Assembly (NCBI RefSeq): GCF_011806405.1
Contig: NZ_JAATOW010000032.1
Span: forward strand, 1-51,478
Length of the DNA: 51,478 bases
Direction: 5' to 3'
From: Pseudooceanicola sp. HF7
GTDB lineage: Bacteria; Pseudomonadota; Alphaproteobacteria; Rhodobacterales; Rhodobacteraceae
Position 1 is the stretch's first letter, and every line of letters begins with the position of its first letter. Both the position numbers and the translations under genes were made by a program. Shown one piece after another: positions 1-6,629 of this stretch. The notes beneath the pieces were generated by a model. That model was not told the DNA's origin. It ran no database searches and worked only from the letters and a program-made list of their open reading frames with translations.

Positions 1-657
1 ATCTCGCTTGCCATCGGCATTCCGCTGGGCGTGGTGGCGGCCATCTGGCGGGACACCTGGTGGGCCAGCGCGCTGATCACGGGCTCGATCATCGGGGTAT
101 CGCTGCCGACCTTCGTCATCGGCATCCTGCTGATCTTCGGCTTCTCCGTGCAACTGGGCTGGCTGCCCTCCTTCGGGCGGGGGCAGACCGTCTCCATCGG
201 CGGTTGGGGGACCGGCTTGCTGACGGCCTCTGGCCTGATGGCGCTGATCATGCCGGCCATCTCTCTGGCGATCAGCCAGGTGGCGCTGGTGGCGCGCCTG
301 GTGCGGGCAGAGATGCTGGAGGTGCTGCGCATGGATTACATCCGCTTTGCGCGCGCCCGCGGCATCAAGGACCGCGTCGTGCATTTCCATCACGCGCTGC
401 GCAACACGCTGCTGCCGATCATCACCGTGAGCGGGATCCAGATCGGCTATCTCATCGCCTTCGCGGTGGTGGTCGAGCAGGTGTTCCAATGGCCAGGGCT
501 GGGAACCATGTTCCTGAATGCGCTGACCGAATCCGACATTCCGATCATCACCGCCTTCCTCATCCTGATCGCCTGCGTCTTTGCCGCGATCAACCTGATC
601 GTCGACCTGCTTTACACGCTGGCCGATCCGCGCGTCCGTCTTTCGAAAGCTGCCTGA
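1..657 (+). CDS. Peptide-type ABC transporter permease (DppB-like), 5' end missing
   Basis: The reading frame is open from base 1, so the start lies outside the window; 218 codons remain. The visible part is rich in membrane segments and carries the ABC-permease cytoplasmic loop (DYIRFARARGIKDRVVHFHH, then ALRNTLLPI), which contacts the ATPase. A DppB/OppB-type family is likely because the stop is followed after one base by a DppC-like gene, the usual B-C order. It would form half of the inner-membrane channel for di- or oligopeptides or a related solute. The binding protein and ATPases are not in the window. Specificity cannot be told from the permease alone. Confidence 0.9.
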   Translation: MSLAIGIPLGVVAAIWRDTWWASALITGSIIGVSLPTFVIGILLIFGFSVQLGWLPSFGRGQTVSIGGWGTGLLTASGLMALIMPAISLAISQVALVARLVRAEMLEVLRMDYIRFARARGIKDRVVHFHHALRNTLLPIITVSGIQIGYLIAFAVVVEQVFQWPGLGTMFLNALTESDIPIITAFLILIACVFAAINLIVDLLYTLADPRVRLSKAA

Positions 658-658
658 C

Positions 659-1564
659 ATGACCCCTGCGATTGCCCTGCGCGGACATGCCCGCGCGCTT
701 GCCGACCGGCCCGTGGTGCTTCTGGCCACGACCGTCCTGATCCTGCTGCTCCTGGTGGCGATCTTCGCCCCCTGGATCGCGCCAACGGATCCCTATGACC
801 TGGCCAGCCTGGACCTGTTCGACAGCCACCTGCCGCCCAGCTGGATGCCCGGCGGCGATGCCCGCTTCCTGCTGGGGACCGACAGCCAGGGGGCCGATCT
901 TCTGTCCCTGCTGATGCTGGGGCTGCGGACCTCTCTCAAGGTCGGGGTGCTGGCGGTGGCGCTGTCGGTGGCAATCGGCCTGACCCTTGGGCTGCTGGCC
1001 GGCTACTTCCGAGGCTGGACTGAAACGATCATCATGCGGGCGGCGGACATCCAGTTCACCTTCCCCGCGATGCTGCTGGCCCTGCTCATCGGCGGGCTGA
1101 GCCGGTCCATGCTGCCGGTCAACCAGCAGGAAAGCGCGGCCTTTCTGATCGTGGTACTGGCGCTTGGGATCTCTCACTGGCCGCATTTCGCGCGCCTTGT
1201 CCGGGCGGCGGTGATCACGGAGGCAGGCAAGAACTACGTCATGGCCTCCCGGCTTGCGGGGCGGGGGCATGCGGGCATCCTGTTCCGCCACGTGATGCCG
1301 AACTCCCTCAACCCGGTCTTCGTGCTGGCCACAATGGACATCGCCTTTGCGATCATGACCGAGGCCACGCTGTCCTTCCTGGGCTTCGGGATGCCGGCCA
1401 GCCAGCCCTCCCTGGGGACGCTCATCAAGGTCGGCTACGGCTACCTGTTCGCCGGGGAATGGTGGGTGGTCGTCTTCCCGTCGCTGATGCTGATCGTTCT
1501 GCTGATCAGCGTGAATGTCTTTGGCGACTGGCTGCGCGACCGGCTTGATCCGAAACTGCGGTAA
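659..1564 (+). CDS. Peptide-type ABC transporter permease (DppC-like)
   Basis: 301 residues, a normal DppC/OppC length. A hydrophobic segment near residues 20-42 is followed by a periplasmic stretch with the typical GTDSQGADLLSLL motif (usually GTDxxGRD), then five further membrane segments. The EAA-type loop (NYVMASRLAGRGHAGILFRH) precedes the MPNSLNP motif typical of the family. The ATG lies one base after the upstream permease stop, so the two are translationally coupled. It is the second half of the inner-membrane channel. The GntR regulator 12 bases downstream is probably co-transcribed and may control the importer. Confidence 0.92.
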   Translation: MTPAIALRGHARALADRPVVLLATTVLILLLLVAIFAPWIAPTDPYDLASLDLFDSHLPPSWMPGGDARFLLGTDSQGADLLSLLMLGLRTSLKVGVLAVALSVAIGLTLGLLAGYFRGWTETIIMRAADIQFTFPAMLLALLIGGLSRSMLPVNQQESAAFLIVVLALGISHWPHFARLVRAAVITEAGKNYVMASRLAGRGHAGILFRHVMPNSLNPVFVLATMDIAFAIMTEATLSFLGFGMPASQPSLGTLIKVGYGYLFAGEWWVVVFPSLMLIVLLISVNVFGDWLRDRLDPKLR

Positions 1565-1576
1565 GGGGGACGCGCA

Positions 1577-2281
1577 ATGGCGGCCACGCCCAGATTCAAG
1601 CCCGTCCGTGCGCGGCGGACCGTACAGGACCAGGTCTATGACCAGCTGCGCGAAGCCCTGGTCAGCGGTGCCTTCGAGGCGGGGGAGGGCTTTACCATCC
1701 CGGCGCTGTCGGAAAAGTTCATGACCTCCCACATGCCGATCCGCGAGGCGCTGCGCCGCCTTGCGGCAGAGAACGCACTGCGGATTTCTTCCACGGGCAC
1801 GGCTGTCGTCCCGGCGCTGGATGTCAAGGAGCTGGGCCATATCTGCCAGGCGCGGCTGATCCTTGAGCCGGCCGTGGCCGAGATGGCCTTTGCCAACCTG
1901 ACGGCAGAGGACATCGCGGAAATGCGCGCCAACCTGGAGGCCCATCGCGCCACCGGCGAAACCGGCGACGTGGTGACCATGCTGGCCGCGAACCGGGCCT
2001 TCCATTTCCTGATCTACCGGGCCAGCGGCAACCCCGTCCTTGTCAGCCAGATCGAGAACCTCTGGCTGCGCAGCGGGGCCTATGTGCGCTTCCTCTCCGA
2101 CCGGATGCGGGAGCTGCTGCGCACCAGCTACAAGGTCGGCTACACGCTGCATCATGACGAGATGCTGGCCGCGCATGAGGCCGGCGACAGCGCGGCCTTC
2201 CGCGATGCCATGCACCGGGACGTCCAGGAGACCCATGACCTTCTGTTCAAGTTCCTGAAGGAAGACGACAGGGCCGGCTGA
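1577..2281 (+). CDS. GntR-family transcriptional regulator (FCD subfamily)
   Basis: 234 residues. The N-terminal winged helix (about 15-75: QVYDQLREALVSGAF, then MPIREALRRLAAENAL) matches GntR regulators, and the helical FCD ligand domain occupies about 85-220. FCD domains usually bind an organic acid, often through a metal held by Asp/His residues; HHDEM and MHRDV near the C-terminus fit this. The start ATG has a GGGGG ribosome site a few bases upstream and sits 12 bases after the permease stop. It likely regulates this importer operon. The ligand is unknown. A strong hairpin terminator follows. Confidence 0.93.
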   Translation: MAATPRFKPVRARRTVQDQVYDQLREALVSGAFEAGEGFTIPALSEKFMTSHMPIREALRRLAAENALRISSTGTAVVPALDVKELGHICQARLILEPAVAEMAFANLTAEDIAEMRANLEAHRATGETGDVVTMLAANRAFHFLIYRASGNPVLVSQIENLWLRSGAYVRFLSDRMRELLRTSYKVGYTLHHDEMLAAHEAGDSAAFRDAMHRDVQETHDLLFKFLKEDDRAG

Positions 2282-2325
2282 GGCCCACATCGTCCCCGCG
2301 GGGAAGGTTCAGAGGCCCAAAAGAC

Positions 2326-2361
2326 ATGCCCCGAGGTGCGTGAGGCGCCTCGGGGCATTTT
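2326..2361. terminator. Bidirectional rho-independent terminator
   Basis: Perfect 11-bp inverted repeat ATGCCCCGAGG / CCTCGGGGCAT with an 11-base loop, A-rich on the left and followed by TTTT on the right. It lies between the convergent GntR gene and the dioxygenase-family gene, so it can end transcription from both sides. Confidence 0.88.
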
Positions 2362-2407
2362 GATTTCACCAGCAATAACAGGGCCGTACCGCCGTGGGGC
2401 GGCGCGA

Positions 2408-3154
2408 TCAGGCCTTTTTCTTGTCGTGGATCGCATCGCGCACCACGCCGTAGCTGCTGCCCCATGCATCGGTCATGTCGCAGCGCACATCCCAGAGCTC
2501 GGGGAAGAAGCGGTGCTTGGCGCCGGCTTCCAGCAGGGAGACCGGGCGCCCCTTGAGCGACTTGGACCCCAGTCCGATGGAGCGGTGGATCAGGTAGACA
2601 TGCATGGCGCGGAACTTCTGGAACAGCTCGTCGAATTCGATCAGCGCCTCGCCGGTGACATAGCTGTCGCCGTGGTCGTACTTGCCGTTGTAGACATCTT
2701 CGACGGTCAGCCCCTTGCCGTCGAGGTAAGTGGCCTTGTAGGCCTCCCACAGGTCGCGGGGCATGCGAAGAAGCGTTGCAAAACCGGGGCTTTCCTGGCC
2801 CGAGCCATTGCCAAGCTGCAGCCGGATTTCCTGGTATTCGCGCGGCGACATGGTTTCCAGAACGTCCAGCTGGGCCGTCATCAGCCGCATGAGCCGGTGC
2901 ACGCGCCCCATCAGCGTGACCACGCGGTTGGTGTTGCCCTCTTTCAGGTAGTCCATCACGTCGACCAGCGTATAGGCCATGAGCTTCATCCAGAGCTCCT
3001 CTACCTGGTGGACGATCTGGAACTGCAGCTCATCGGCATTGGCCATTTCCTTGAGCGGCTTCTGGCAATCCAGCAGCTTTTCCACGTCGAGGTAGACACC
3101 GTAATCCAGCATCTTCGGCGTCTCGATCATGGCATGGTAGTCTTCGCGGTTCAT
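2408..3154 (-). CDS. Tryptophan 2,3-dioxygenase family heme protein, divergent
   Basis: 248 residues, slightly shorter than usual for the family (about 270-290). The distal histidine block is present (DELQFQIVHQVEELWMK, His49), as is the proximal heme-ligand block (MHVYLIHRSIG, His185) and the FFPELWDVR C-terminal motif. Two substrate-contacting segments differ. The SGFQSxQxR segment reads SGQESPGFATLLR, without the expected arginine. The glycine-rich GTGGSSG loop after the heme helix is replaced by GLGSKSLKGRPVSLLEAG. The fold and heme use are therefore well supported, but L-tryptophan as substrate is not certain. The start ATG has AGGAG 8 bases upstream. Divergent from an Lrp/AsnC gene, an arrangement known for kynurenine-pathway control (KynR in Pseudomonas). 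Confidence 0.82.
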   Translation of the reverse strand: MNREDYHAMIETPKMLDYGVYLDVEKLLDCQKPLKEMANADELQFQIVHQVEELWMKLMAYTLVDVMDYLKEGNTNRVVTLMGRVHRLMRLMTAQLDVLETMSPREYQEIRLQLGNGSGQESPGFATLLRMPRDLWEAYKATYLDGKGLTVEDVYNGKYDHGDSYVTGEALIEFDELFQKFRAMHVYLIHRSIGLGSKSLKGRPVSLLEAGAKHRFFPELWDVRCDMTDAWGSSYGVVRDAIHDKKKA

Positions 3155-3281
3155 GGGGGGGGCTCCTGTTGCCGGTTTTGCCTATCGTCCCCTAAAAAGG
3201 GCAGGTCATTGTTCCCTGATTTCCGGAATCCTGTATGGTTCAGGAATGAAACACCCTGAATCTGGCCAAGGCGGAGAACGA
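3155..3281. promoter_or_regulatory. Divergent intergenic control region with TTCCGGAA palindrome
   Basis: This 127-base gap separates two divergent genes and must hold both promoters. It contains the 8-bp palindrome TTCCGGAA at 3221-3228, flanked by TTCCCTGA (3212-3219) and TTCAGGAA (3239-3246), which form an imperfect inverted pair. Lrp/AsnC proteins bind such degenerate dyads in their own promoter region. The operator role is inferred. Confidence 0.4.
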
Positions 3282-3743
3282 ATGGATCTTGTGGACCTGG
3301 ACCTTCTGAAGCTGCTCGAGGGCAATGGCCGCATGTCCTTTGCCGAGCTGGCAGAGCATATGAACATGTCCAAGACCCCGGTTTGGAAGCGCGTGAAGGC
3401 GCTGGAAGAGGCCGGGGTGATCGAAGGCTACCGTGCCCGGCTGGAGCCTTCGGCGCTGGGCTTCGGGCTGGAGGCGATCATCGAGGTCACGCTGGATTTC
3501 GACGCCGCGGATGACTTCGAGCGCGCGGTGCTGCGGCATCCGGCGATCTGGCGCTGCCATGCCACCACGGGGGAATCCGATTATTCGCTGCACGTCGTGG
3601 CCCGAGACATGCGCGAGATGGACGACCTGATCCGCTACGAGGTGGCGCGCTTTCCCGGCGTGGCGCGCACGCGGACAGCGGTGGTGACGCGCGCCATCAA
3701 GCGCGATCAATGCCTGTCGGATCTTGCACGGTTTCGCGGCTGA
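3282..3743 (+). CDS. Lrp/AsnC-family transcriptional regulator
   Basis: 153 residues, standard Lrp/AsnC length. The N-terminal helix-turn-helix (LDLLKLLEGNGRMSFAELAEH, then MSKTPVWKRVKALEEAGVI) is followed by the RAM ligand-binding domain (about 65-145; TGESDYSLHVVARDM is the typical effector-pocket segment). The start at 3282 is chosen because GGCGGAG lies just upstream; in-frame ATG 3246 and a longer frame from 3153 lack this. It is divergent from the tryptophan-dioxygenase-like gene and probably regulates it, as KynR does in Pseudomonas. An amino acid or kynurenine-type effector is an inference. Confidence 0.92.
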   Translation: MDLVDLDLLKLLEGNGRMSFAELAEHMNMSKTPVWKRVKALEEAGVIEGYRARLEPSALGFGLEAIIEVTLDFDAADDFERAVLRHPAIWRCHATTGESDYSLHVVARDMREMDDLIRYEVARFPGVARTRTAVVTRAIKRDQCLSDLARFRG

Positions 3744-3826
3744 AATGCGCCCCGGGCCGGTTTTCCGGTGGCGCGAGCCTGGCAGATCGGTGCGAAAAAG
3801 CGGTTAACGGGCCGCGCGCGGAGGTT

Positions 3827-4042
3827 TCAGAGGTAGCCGCGCTTGGCTTTCTGCATCTGCAGGGTGAAGCGGGCATCCTTTGCCTCTGCCTCTGTCCCGA
3901 ACCAGTCGGTGCGCAACTGGCCGGCGGTTCCGACCCGCCCCCAGTTGCGGACAAGCCCCCAGTCGCCGAAAAGTCCGCGAACGATTTCAATGCGATAGAA
4001 GCGAAAAAGATTGGCCTCAGGGTCCGTTCTGGTCAGGTGCAT
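3827..4042 (-). CDS. WGR-domain protein
   Basis: 71 residues consisting almost wholly of a WGR domain: RFYRIEIVRGLFGDWGLVRNWGRVGTAG followed by a short helix (EAEAKDARFTLQMQKAKRGY). WGR domains occur in PARPs and in many small bacterial proteins and are thought to bind nucleic acid. The ATG at 4042 is preferred over an upstream GTG (4081) because the domain begins soon after it; the ribosome site is weak in either case. Convergent with the Lrp gene. The cellular role is unknown. Confidence 0.85.
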   Translation of the reverse strand: MHLTRTDPEANLFRFYRIEIVRGLFGDWGLVRNWGRVGTAGQLRTDWFGTEAEAKDARFTLQMQKAKRGYL

Positions 4043-4201
4043 GCGCTTGCCCCCACATCCTGGCTGCGATGATCCGGGCACCCTGGCAGGGGTGTTGGCC
4101 CCGGTTCATGGGGTGCAGTGTGCCCCAGATCGACGGCTGAACGAAGCAAAAAACGCTGGGGAAACCGCCTGAAATCCACGTCTGTGCCGCATCTGTATCC
4201 T

Positions 4202-4229
4202 GTCGGTATCACGTCGGTATTGCGTCGGT
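4202..4229 (+). repeat. Three GTCGGT direct repeats with 11-bp period
   Basis: GTCGGTAT, GTCGGTAT and GTCGGTGC start at 4202, 4213 and 4224. A spacing of one helical turn would place all copies on the same DNA face, as in tandem activator sites. They lie about 150 bases upstream of the YfiM-like start. No binding protein can be named. Confidence 0.5.
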
Positions 4230-4292
4230 GCGCTCCGCACGGTGGGGAGGCGCTTCGTTAACCTGCCGGTGACACCCGGGGGCCTGCGCGCG

Positions 4293-4308
4293 TTAACGTT
4301 AAGTTAAC
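4293..4308 (+). promoter_or_regulatory. CtrA-type binding box TTAA-N7-TTAAC
   Basis: TTAACGTTAAGTTAAC matches the alphaproteobacterial CtrA full-site consensus TTAA-N7-TTAAC exactly. It lies 70 bases upstream of the ATG at 4378, a suitable promoter distance. A second perfect box occurs at 42941-42956. Function is inferred from the consensus. Confidence 0.6.
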
Positions 4309-4377
4309 TTCTGGCTGGTCCGCAGGCAGCGAAAGTTTACACGGGGTTAAATCTTCTATTTTGAGTGAATTTTCCCG

Positions 4378-4635
4378 ATGGAACCTTTTGCACTGCTTTC
4401 GGCGGGCCTGATCTCCTTGTCGGATGGTCAGTTCGACAAACAGCTTCACCTGGGGGCCGGGCTGGTCGTGACCCAGGCGGCCGCCCGGATGGACCTGCCC
4501 CCGTTGCAGACCTGCCTGGCCTCGATCGGGGCAGGGCTGGCGAAGGAGGCCTGGGATTCCCGGGGCCATGGCAACGTGGAGTTCGCGGATTTCGCGGCCA
4601 CGGCCTTTGGCTGCCAGTTTACCTTTCGTTTCTGA
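4378..4635 (+). CDS. YfiM-like small membrane-associated protein
   Basis: 85 residues. The pattern DKQLHLGAGLVVTQ, then AGLAKEAWDSRGHGNVEFADFAATAFGC matches the conserved layout of YfiM-like proteins: an early D-x-x-x-H, a middle G-x-x-K-E-x-x-D, and a late D-x-x-A-x-x-x-G. A hydrophobic N-terminus (about 1-14) suggests membrane or periplasmic location, without a lipobox. The ribosome site is poor (GAGTG, 12 bases upstream). The CtrA-type box 70 bases upstream suggests cell-cycle or CtrA-linked expression. The molecular function of the family is not known to me. Confidence 0.72.
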   Translation: MEPFALLSAGLISLSDGQFDKQLHLGAGLVVTQAAARMDLPPLQTCLASIGAGLAKEAWDSRGHGNVEFADFAATAFGCQFTFRF

Positions 4636-4760
4636 GGGCGCGCGTCCCTGAGGGCCGGTCGTATTTCAGACGGGTCCGCAGATCGTGATGCCTTTACTTC
4701 AAATTTTAGCTGGCCGTCGCCCGGTTGGCGGATTACGAGACGATCTATTCAGTGAGGGCG

Positions 4761-4892
4761 CCCGGCGGGGCGCCTGACCAAGGGCTTTTCAGCAAGAGCT
4801 TTTCAGAATGGGCAGCCCATGCCCGGTCAGGCTTCGGAACGAAGCAGGGTGCGAAGCACCGCGGCGAAAGAACTTCGCCTGACCCTATTTTT
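4761..4892 (+). ncRNA. Candidate structured RNA with mutually exclusive stems and terminator
   Basis: GCCTGACC occurs at 4772-4779 and 4877-4884, and its exact complement GGTCAGGC lies between them at 4825-4832, so the central copy can pair with either flank. Inside lie three perfect small hairpins: ATGGGC-A-GCCCAT (4808-4820), CTTCG-GAA-CGAAG (4832-4844) and GGTGC-GAA-GCACC (4848-4860). A T-run (4888-4892) directly follows the last stem, giving a terminator-like end on the plus strand. GCTTTTCAG also occurs twice near 4784-4806. No known family was recognised. Transcription is inferred from structure only. Confidence 0.4.
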
Positions 4893-5190
4893 CCCCGCAT
4901 ATCAGTCATCTGACAGCAGCCTGCAGCCCCTTTCGGGGCCTCTGCCGATCCCTCCGGAAGGGCCCTTCCAGGCAAGCGGGGGCGAGTCGCCCTGCGCGGC
5001 GCGATTCGAGCCTGCGGTGCTCCAGTCCGATGCGCTCTCGCGTCAGCGCCACCTTCCGCAGGCGGCAGTCAGATTTCCCCTAAGCGGCTGAAAGATTATG
5101 AGAAACCCGCAGACCCTGCGTCACCTTCCTTGCGCAGGAGAGGCCGCAGAAGAAGTTTTACTATTTTGTCAAAAAAACAGCATCTGGCCC

Positions 5191-5219
5191 TTGCACCTAT
5201 CTGAACTGCGGGATACATC
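5191..5219 (+). promoter_or_regulatory. Probable promoter of the initiator tRNA
   Basis: TTGCAC (5191-5196), a 17-base spacer, and TACATC (5214-5219) form a weak sigma-70-type promoter 23 bases before the mature tRNA end. An A-tract (5171-5177) directly upstream could act as an UP-like element. Confidence 0.4.
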
Positions 5220-5242
5220 GACGCCATCCGAAAGGACATTGG

Positions 5243-5319
<77 letters not shown>

Positions 5320-5323
5320 ATTT

Positions 5324-5358
5324 CGACACAGCCCTCGCCACTCGCGGGGGCTTTGTCG
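5324..5358 (+). terminator. Hairpin terminator downstream of tRNA-fMet
   Basis: A 14-bp stem with a single mismatch and one G-T pair: CGACACAGCCCTCG pairs with CGGGGGCTTTGTCG around a 7-base loop, starting 4 bases after the tRNA. There is no long T-run after it, so it may also act as a processing barrier. Confidence 0.65.
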
Positions 5359-5729
5359 TATCTGGCTTCCCCATCTTTTGAGAAACCTGGTTCTGGCGGA
5401 CCTTGAAGGGGCGGGTGCGACGGGCGTGCGGGAGGCCGTGGTGGGGGGTGCTGCATCTCGGTCGAATGGCGGGGCGCAGTGAGGGGGGATCTCTTCTAGC
5501 GCCTTCTTGCCCGAGTGGCACGTTGCTTCCCGGCACTGAGCGGACCTTGGCGAGAGAGAAAGAAGTTCTGCGATGCAGCTTCCGAGTGCAGCCCACTAGC
5601 CAAGTCTGGGGCTAACTTGCCACCCACTATTGCGGGATATAGTCTGACAAAAAGAAAGAACTTGCGGCCAGTCCCAGCCGGGCTTCACGCGGCGAACTTT
5701 TATCCTTAGCAAGCCATTTGGATTTTTCG
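5359..5729. other. Gene-free left flank of the AT-rich orphan gene
   Basis: No supported ORF. It contains two direct copies of the nonamer GCGGACCTT (5396-5404 and 5540-5548), with an inverted third copy beyond the gene at 6406-6414. Base composition drops towards the orphan gene. There is no second copy of the tRNA 3' end, so no att site is evident. Confidence 0.45.
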
Positions 5730-6362
5730 ATGCCCAATGATGAAGGGATTATATCCTACGCAGAAATCATGAAAGATATCAGTAATAGAGTGATCCATAC
5801 CGAACGCTGCTTATCTCTCTGGGAAGAAGATAACTCCCGGTCACTTCGGTTGGAGGAGGCGGCGCTACAGGTCAGAATGATATGTGAGGCAACTCTTTTG
5901 GCCTCATTTTCGCTTCACTCAAAAGTTGTTGATGACCTGCTCTCCACTTTGAAGAAAAACGACGGCTGGGACAAGCTTAGGAAAGTACTGGAGAAAGAGA
6001 ATCCAAATTATATGCCATCTCCGATTTCTTCAGTGCGGACGCCGACGGGCGTAATTCAGATAGCCCACATTGAGGATAAGTTCATCTCGGGGAGTGAGCT
6101 CTTTAAAATGTGGGGCAAAGCCAGCGAGCTTCTTCACTGCCGCAACCCTTTGAAGACGGAATTTTCCGCTCAGGAAAAAGCGGATGAAATTTCGGCTGCG
6201 ATAAGAAGATTCAAAGATGTTCTACATCAGCATGCTATTTTTATTCCGTGCGATGGGACGCTCTATATGGTAAACGTTGTCTTCTCAACAGGTGAGCCTG
6301 AAGTGCTTTGGTGGACAGCGAGCCAAGAGAGCGGCTCAGCCAATCAAAGCATAATCGATTAG
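5730..6362 (+). CDS. Orphan hypothetical protein, AT-rich, probably acquired
   Basis: 210 residues from ATG 5730 (a TTG at 5718 is also in frame). I do not recognise the family. The protein is soluble and largely helical: EEAALQVRMICEATLLASFSL, then a region with SGSELFKMWGKASELLHCRNP, then RRFKDVLHQHAIF. The R-x-x-CE helix and the later E-L-L-H-x-R-N-P motif faintly recall HEPN-like or DUF4145-like helical bundles, which occur in defence systems, but this is a guess. Codon use and GC (about 45% by eye) differ sharply from both neighbours. It sits just beyond a tRNA gene and between copies of a short repeat, all of which suggest horizontal transfer. Confidence 0.7.
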   Translation: MPNDEGIISYAEIMKDISNRVIHTERCLSLWEEDNSRSLRLEEAALQVRMICEATLLASFSLHSKVVDDLLSTLKKNDGWDKLRKVLEKENPNYMPSPISSVRTPTGVIQIAHIEDKFISGSELFKMWGKASELLHCRNPLKTEFSAQEKADEISAAIRRFKDVLHQHAIFIPCDGTLYMVNVVFSTGEPEVLWWTASQESGSANQSIID

Positions 6363-6629
6363 TTCCCCAAGTAAGCATAACGGACATCGGCTGCAGAGTG
6401 CAGCGAAGGTCCGCAAAATCGCCCAGATCCGTGTCGACGCCTGTCGTCCTGCTGCGGCGAGCACGGAAGGCAGCTTTGGGCTGAAAGCAGCCAGCGGAGC
6501 GGCGGCAGCGACCTTCCGGAAGATCACGCAGGGCAGCTCTTGTCGTCCCGGCCGTTGGAGCAAGGCGTGGGCGCCTCAGCGGGAAGGGGTGGCGGCTTTT
6601 AGACGTGTTCGCGGCGGAGGTGCCGCCTT
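6363..6629. other. Gene-free right flank with hairpin
   Basis: Holds a two-part hairpin at 6381-6413: CGGAC / GTCCG outside and GCTGCA-GAG-TGCAGC inside. This overlaps the inverted copy of GCGGACCTT. No T-run follows. The rest looks like degenerate, formerly coding sequence (an open minus frame over 6336-6563 is not credible). Possibly a decayed repeat element bordering the acquired gene. Confidence 0.4.

Larger units (their letters stand above)
4082..4377. other. Gene-free control region with phased repeats and CtrA-type box
   Basis: No convincing ORF. It contains three GTCGGT repeats exactly 11 bases apart (4202, 4213, 4224), then a stretch rich in TTAA, including a perfect TTAA-N7-TTAAC box at 4293-4308 and a further TTAAC at 4256-4260. 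This is probably the upstream control region of the small YfiM-like gene that starts at 4378. Confidence 0.5.
4636..5242. other. Long gene-poor interval with strong RNA-like structure
   Basis: About 600 bases without a credible ORF before the initiator tRNA. The left half holds nested inverted repeats ending in a T-run (see 4761-4892). The middle holds a perfect 14-bp palindrome GGAAGGGCCCTTCC at 4956-4969 and a CCCC-TTTC-GGGG hairpin at 4927-4938. The right end holds the probable tRNA promoter. I see no 5S, 6S, RNase P or tmRNA signature. Confidence 0.5.

Noticed and set aside
4825-4848. Similarity to the SRP (4.5S) RNA core GGTCAGG ... GGAA ... AGCAG
   Set aside because: The words occur in order, but the bases between them form a CTTCG-GAA-CGAAG hairpin instead of the SRP GGAA-tetraloop helix, and the flanks prefer other pairings. 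Not enough to call ffs.
6336-6563. 75-codon minus-strand ORF beyond the AT-rich gene
   Set aside because: Overlaps the end of the orphan gene and the hairpin, has low-complexity Ala/Arg composition, and has no ribosome site. Probably decayed sequence.
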